From: an uncultured Maribacter sp. | GTDB taxonomy: Bacteria; Bacteroidota; Bacteroidia; Flavobacteriales; Flavobacteriaceae | Length of the DNA stretch: 8,507 nucleotides | Assembly: GCA_905479535.1 (NCBI GenBank) | Contig: CAJQMW010000241.1 | Coordinates: forward strand, 1-8,507 | Reading direction: 5' to 3' | Program-made: the position numbers and the translations under genes | Notes under the pieces: generated by a model | The model's input: the letters and a program-made list of their open reading frames with translations, nothing else | The model's database searches: none | Told to the model about the DNA's origin: nothing | Shown: piece after piece, positions 6,474 through 8,507 of the stretch | How the letters are laid out: each line of letters starts with the position of its first letter | Position numbering within the stretch: position 1 is the first letter of the stretch

Positions 6474-6490
6474 CCATTTCTAAAATTCTG

Positions 6491-7375
6491 TTATTCCTTA
6501 TTCCTATGTCGTTCCCTGGCCAACAAGGTATTTTTTAACAGCATGGCTATAGTCATAGGGCCCACACCCCCGGGTACAGGCGTTATATATGATGCTTTCT
6601 TGCTCACATTTTCAAAGTCTACATCTCCAGTTATGTAATATCCTCGTTCGCGGGAGTCATCAGGGACACGAGTAATACCTACATCAATAACCACGGCATC
6701 ATCCTTCACCATTTCCGCTTTCAAGAAATTAGGCACGCCTAAAGCAGAAATAACAATATCCGCTTGGGAAATGATTTGGGTTATGTTTTTGGTATGACTG
6801 TGCGTTAGGGTCACCGTAGAATTTCCTGGCCAGCCTTTTCTCCCCATTAAAATGCTCATAGGTCGACCAACGATATGACTTCTTCCAATAACAACGGTAT
6901 GCTTTCCTTTGGTATCCACATTGTACCGCTCCAGTAGCTCCAAGATTCCGAAAGGAGTGGCTGGTATAAAGGTGCTCATATCCAAAGCCATTTTACCAAA
7001 GTTGGTAGGGTGAAAAACGTCAACATCCTTATCTGGATGTACCGCCATAATTACTTTTTGGGTATCAATTTGTTCGGGTAACGGAAGTTGCACTATAAAG
7101 CCATCGATATTGTCATCCTCATTAAGTTGATGGATTTTTTTTAATAATTCTTGTTCCGAAGTGGTACTGGGCATCTTCACCAACGTAGACTCAAAACCAA
7201 CTCGTTCACAGGAACGTACCTTACTACCAACATAAGTTAAGCTAGCCCCATCGTTGCCTACGATTATGGCCGCTAAATGAGGTACCTTCTCCCCTTTTTC
7301 CTTCATCTTCGCCACCTCGGCAGCAATTTCCGCTTTAATATCGTTTGAGACTTTTTTACCGTCCAGAATTTTCAT
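6491..7375 (-). CDS. folD: bifunctional methylenetetrahydrofolate dehydrogenase / methenyltetrahydrofolate cyclohydrolase
   Basis: A 294-residue cytosolic enzyme. It converts 5,10-methylene-THF to 5,10-methenyl-THF (NADP-linked) and then to 10-formyl-THF, feeding purine and formyl-methionine synthesis. The N-terminal catalytic domain has SLTYVGSKVRSCE (45-57) with Y48 and catalytic K52, and VQLPLPEQI (95-103) with Q96. The Rossmann domain has VVIGRSHIVGRPMS (161-174) for the cofactor. The C-terminal folate motif is PVPGGVGPMTIAML (266-279). Length is normal. One oddity: the motif normally read as KDVDGFHP is KDVDVFHP (116-123), with codon GTT in place of a glycine codon at residue 120. The ATG at 7375 fits the family start (MKILDGKKVS). 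The upstream neighbour is the remnant four-helix-bundle cassette, whose left inverted-repeat arm ends only 10 bp before the start codon; the ffh gene lies beyond it. A good terminator follows. Confidence 0.97.
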   Translation of the reverse strand: MKILDGKKVSNDIKAEIAAEVAKMKEKGEKVPHLAAIIVGNDGASLTYVGSKVRSCERVGFESTLVKMPSTTSEQELLKKIHQLNEDDNIDGFIVQLPLPEQIDTQKVIMAVHPDKDVDVFHPTNFGKMALDMSTFIPATPFGILELLERYNVDTKGKHTVVIGRSHIVGRPMSILMGRKGWPGNSTVTLTHSHTKNITQIISQADIVISALGVPNFLKAEMVKDDAVVIDVGITRVPDDSRERGYYITGDVDFENVSKKASYITPVPGGVGPMTIAMLLKNTLLARERHRNKE

Positions 7376-7385
7376 TGTTTCAATA

Positions 7386-7825
7386 TTTAAGGTTCAAGGT
7401 TTTAACGGTTAAATTTTCAACCCTTATACTCCGACTTCATTAAGTAATTGATGAAACTACTTATTTTCCTGCTTTCCAGTAACACTTTATCTCGATGGTT
7501 TTCTAAAATTTCCTTTGAGATATGGTTTCTGTCAAAAGCTCTATACAACTGTGAACGCAGTTCACCACAGGAAGCTTTTGCAATACTCAAATATTGAATA
7601 AATTCTTTGTTTCCATTTCTTTCAAAACCTTCAGCAATATTATCCATTATAGAGCCTGAACTTCTATCCATTTGATTTCTTAAAGCATAGTTATTCCCTA
7701 AGGCATGGTCTCAAAAAGTAGATGAGTATCATTATAAATTTCTCTGGCCAGCATCCATAATTTGTAAATCTTCAAATTTTTCAACTTTACCCAATACGAT
7801 TTATCTTTGAACGTTGAACTTTAAA
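7386..7825. mobile_element. inverted-repeat-framed four-helix-bundle gene cassette
   Basis: The segment 7386-7405 on the + strand and 7825-7806 on the minus strand match at 16 of 20 positions, sharing TTTAA-n-GTTCAA-n-GTT, so they form an imperfect inverted repeat. The gene remnant between them (7417-7794) leaves exactly 11 bases to the inner edge of each arm. The outer edges sit 10 bp from the folD start and 12 bp from the ffh stop. No transposase is present. Stand-alone four-helix-bundle genes occur at scattered sites in many Bacteroidota genomes (recalled). I infer a small mobile or once-mobile cassette that landed between ffh and folD. I do not see a clear target-site duplication. Confidence 0.45.
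7417..7794 (-). pseudogene. four-helix-bundle protein (23S rRNA IVS / TIGR02436 family), frameshifted
   Basis: The intact 3' part (7417-7671, 84 codons) reads MDRSSGSIMDNIAEGFERNG...EFIQYLSIAKASCGELRSQLYRAFDRN, the core of the four-helix-bundle family whose members are usually about 115-125 residues. The missing N-terminal third is present upstream in other frames. GKVEKFEDLQI runs from a TTG at 7794, then WMLAREIYNDTHLLFETMP continues in the next frame, then LGNNYALRNQ joins the frame of the intact part. This requires one extra base near 7758 and one missing base near 7700. The two cancel: 378 bp equals 126 codons. The likely original start is now TTG rather than ATG. The family is known from insertions in 23S rRNA genes and is related to the Avd accessory protein of diversity-generating retroelements; its cellular role is unknown. 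Translation could restart at the ATG at 7671, but the product would lack helix 1. Sequencing error is the main alternative. Confidence 0.75.
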
Positions 7826-7826
7826 C

Positions 7827-7854
7827 TGCAAAATATACTATCGCATATTTTGCA
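7827..7854. repeat. perfect 10-bp palindrome spanning the ffh stop codon
   Basis: TGCAAAATAT (7827-7836) and ATATTTTGCA (7845-7854) are exact reverse complements with an 8-base loop. The loop holds the ffh stop codon. In the ffh transcript this can form a stem at the very end of the reading frame, followed by GUUUAAAG, not a clean U-run. It may protect the 3' end or contribute to termination, but it is AT-rich and not a standard terminator. Confidence 0.5.
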
Positions 7855-8507
7855 TCATCTGCATCATCTTTTTACCGCCACCACCTTGCATCATTTTCAT
7901 CATTTTGCTCATTTGGTTAAACTGCTTGAGCAATTGGTTCACCTCCTGAACATCCCTTCCGCTTCCCTTGGCAATTCGCTTTTTACGACTTGCGTTCAAT
8001 TTGGACGGGGTAGATCGCTCATCGGGAGTCATGGAATGTATTATGGCCTCTATATGCTTAAAGGCATCATCATCTATATCCAAACCTTTAAGGGCCTTAC
8101 CGGCCCCGGGAATCATGCCCATAAGGTCTTTCATGTTCCCCATCTTTTTAATTTGCTGTATCTGGCTTAGGAAATCATCAAAACCGAACTTGTTCTTCGC
8201 AATTTTCTTTTGAATCTTGCGGGCCTCTTCCTCATCAAACTGCTCCTGTGCTCTTTCTACAAGGGAAATAACATCTCCCATACCTAAAATACGGTCCGCC
8301 ATACGGCCTGGGTAGAAGACGTCTATCGCTTCCATCTTCTCACCGGTACCAATAAACTTTATGGGTTTATCTACGACCGATTTAATGGATATGGCGGCAC
8401 CACCACGGGTATCACCATCCAATTTGGTTAAAATGACCCCATCAAAATTAAGGATGTCGTTAAAAGCTTTAGCGGTATTTACGGCATCTTGACCGGTCAT
8501 GGAATCC
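7838..8507 (-). CDS. ffh: signal recognition particle GTPase, C-terminal part (start outside window)
   Basis: The frame runs off the right edge of the window; about 222 residues from the C-terminal half are visible. The visible part begins in the GTPase (NG) domain at DSMTGQDAVNTAKAF (partner of the VDAMTGQ motif). It has the G4 guanine-specificity motif TKLDGDTRGGAA and the closing-loop region FIGTGEKMEAIDVFYPGRMADRILGMGD. The M domain follows, with the RNA-binding SRKKRIAKGSGRDVQEVNQLLKQF segment and a very methionine-rich tail (MSKMMKMMQGGGGKKMMQMMQNMR). Ffh binds 4.5S RNA and signal sequences on nascent chains and docks with FtsY at the inner membrane. The tail accounts for the repeated CAT triplets seen on the + strand. 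The downstream neighbour on the same strand is the four-helix-bundle remnant, then folD. The 3' end carries a palindrome over the stop codon. Confidence 0.97.
   Translation of the reverse strand, partial: DSMTGQDAVNTAKAFNDILNFDGVILTKLDGDTRGGAAISIKSVVDKPIKFIGTGEKMEAIDVFYPGRMADRILGMGDVISLVERAQEQFDEEEARKIQKKIAKNKFGFDDFLSQIQQIKKMGNMKDLMGMIPGAGKALKGLDIDDDAFKHIEAIIHSMTPDERSTPSKLNASRKKRIAKGSGRDVQEVNQLLKQFNQMSKMMKMMQGGGGKKMMQMMQNMR

Noticed and set aside
6289..6477. A minus-strand frame of 62 codons over the small lipoprotein region
   Set aside because: It runs through the folD terminator hairpin, has no recognisable features and is antisense to the better-supported lipoprotein.
7376..7416. Folate-responsive riboswitch or clear promoter upstream of folD
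   Set aside because: The 41 bp are AT-rich repeat-arm sequence with no complex fold and no convincing -33/-7 pair.
7814..8170. A + strand frame rich in histidine and leucine opposite the 3' end of ffh
   Set aside because: The His-rich runs are just the complement of the ATG codons of the methionine-rich Ffh tail; the same triplets also look like a short tandem repeat but are coding.

Overview
The window looks like chromosomal DNA from a member of the Bacteroidota, most likely a marine Flavobacteriaceae (the Maribacter/Zobellia/Arenibacter/Allomuricauda sort of genome). The reasons are an AT-leaning composition, A-rich translation starts with almost no Shine-Dalgarno sequences, lipoprotein signals ending in Ser-Cys or Gly-Cys, a candidate promoter resembling the Bacteroidota TTTG / TA-n-TTTG type, and a stand-alone four-helix-bundle (23S rRNA IVS-type) gene. 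The genus cannot be fixed from this sequence alone.

Layout. The left end (1-830, + strand) holds the C-terminal part of an alpha/beta hydrolase followed by a VOC (glyoxalase-fold) protein. A GC-rich hairpin that looks like a dispersed palindromic repeat separates this pair from a long minus-strand run. Read in the direction of transcription (right to left), that run holds: the 3' part of ffh (SRP54); a decayed four-helix-bundle gene framed by inverted repeats; folD; a large esterase-like lipoprotein; a DUF2306 membrane protein 11 bp downstream of it; a DinB-fold DUF1569 protein; a secreted CE1-type esterase; a small membrane protein with a bacterial PH domain; and an aldo/keto reductase. A 48-residue lipoprotein gene lies on the + strand between the large esterase and folD. 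It shares a terminator hairpin with folD.

How the genes relate. ffh (membrane protein targeting) and folD (one-carbon folate metabolism) are housekeeping genes. The remaining minus-strand genes are accessory. They include two exported alpha/beta hydrolases of the esterase type and no transporter, SusC/D pair or glycoside hydrolase, so a polysaccharide-utilisation role is possible but unproven.

Most notable observations: (1) a roughly 440-bp cassette between ffh and folD made of a four-helix-bundle gene with two compensating frameshifts, symmetrically framed by 20-bp imperfect inverted repeats; (2) a perfect 11-bp inverted repeat that exactly brackets the candidate promoter of the large esterase; (3) a very small, easily missed lipoprotein gene; (4) a Gly-to-Val change in the otherwise very conserved Lys-Asp-Val-Asp-Gly-Phe motif of FolD. 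I saw no CRISPR array, tRNA, rRNA, transposase or recognisable defence system.
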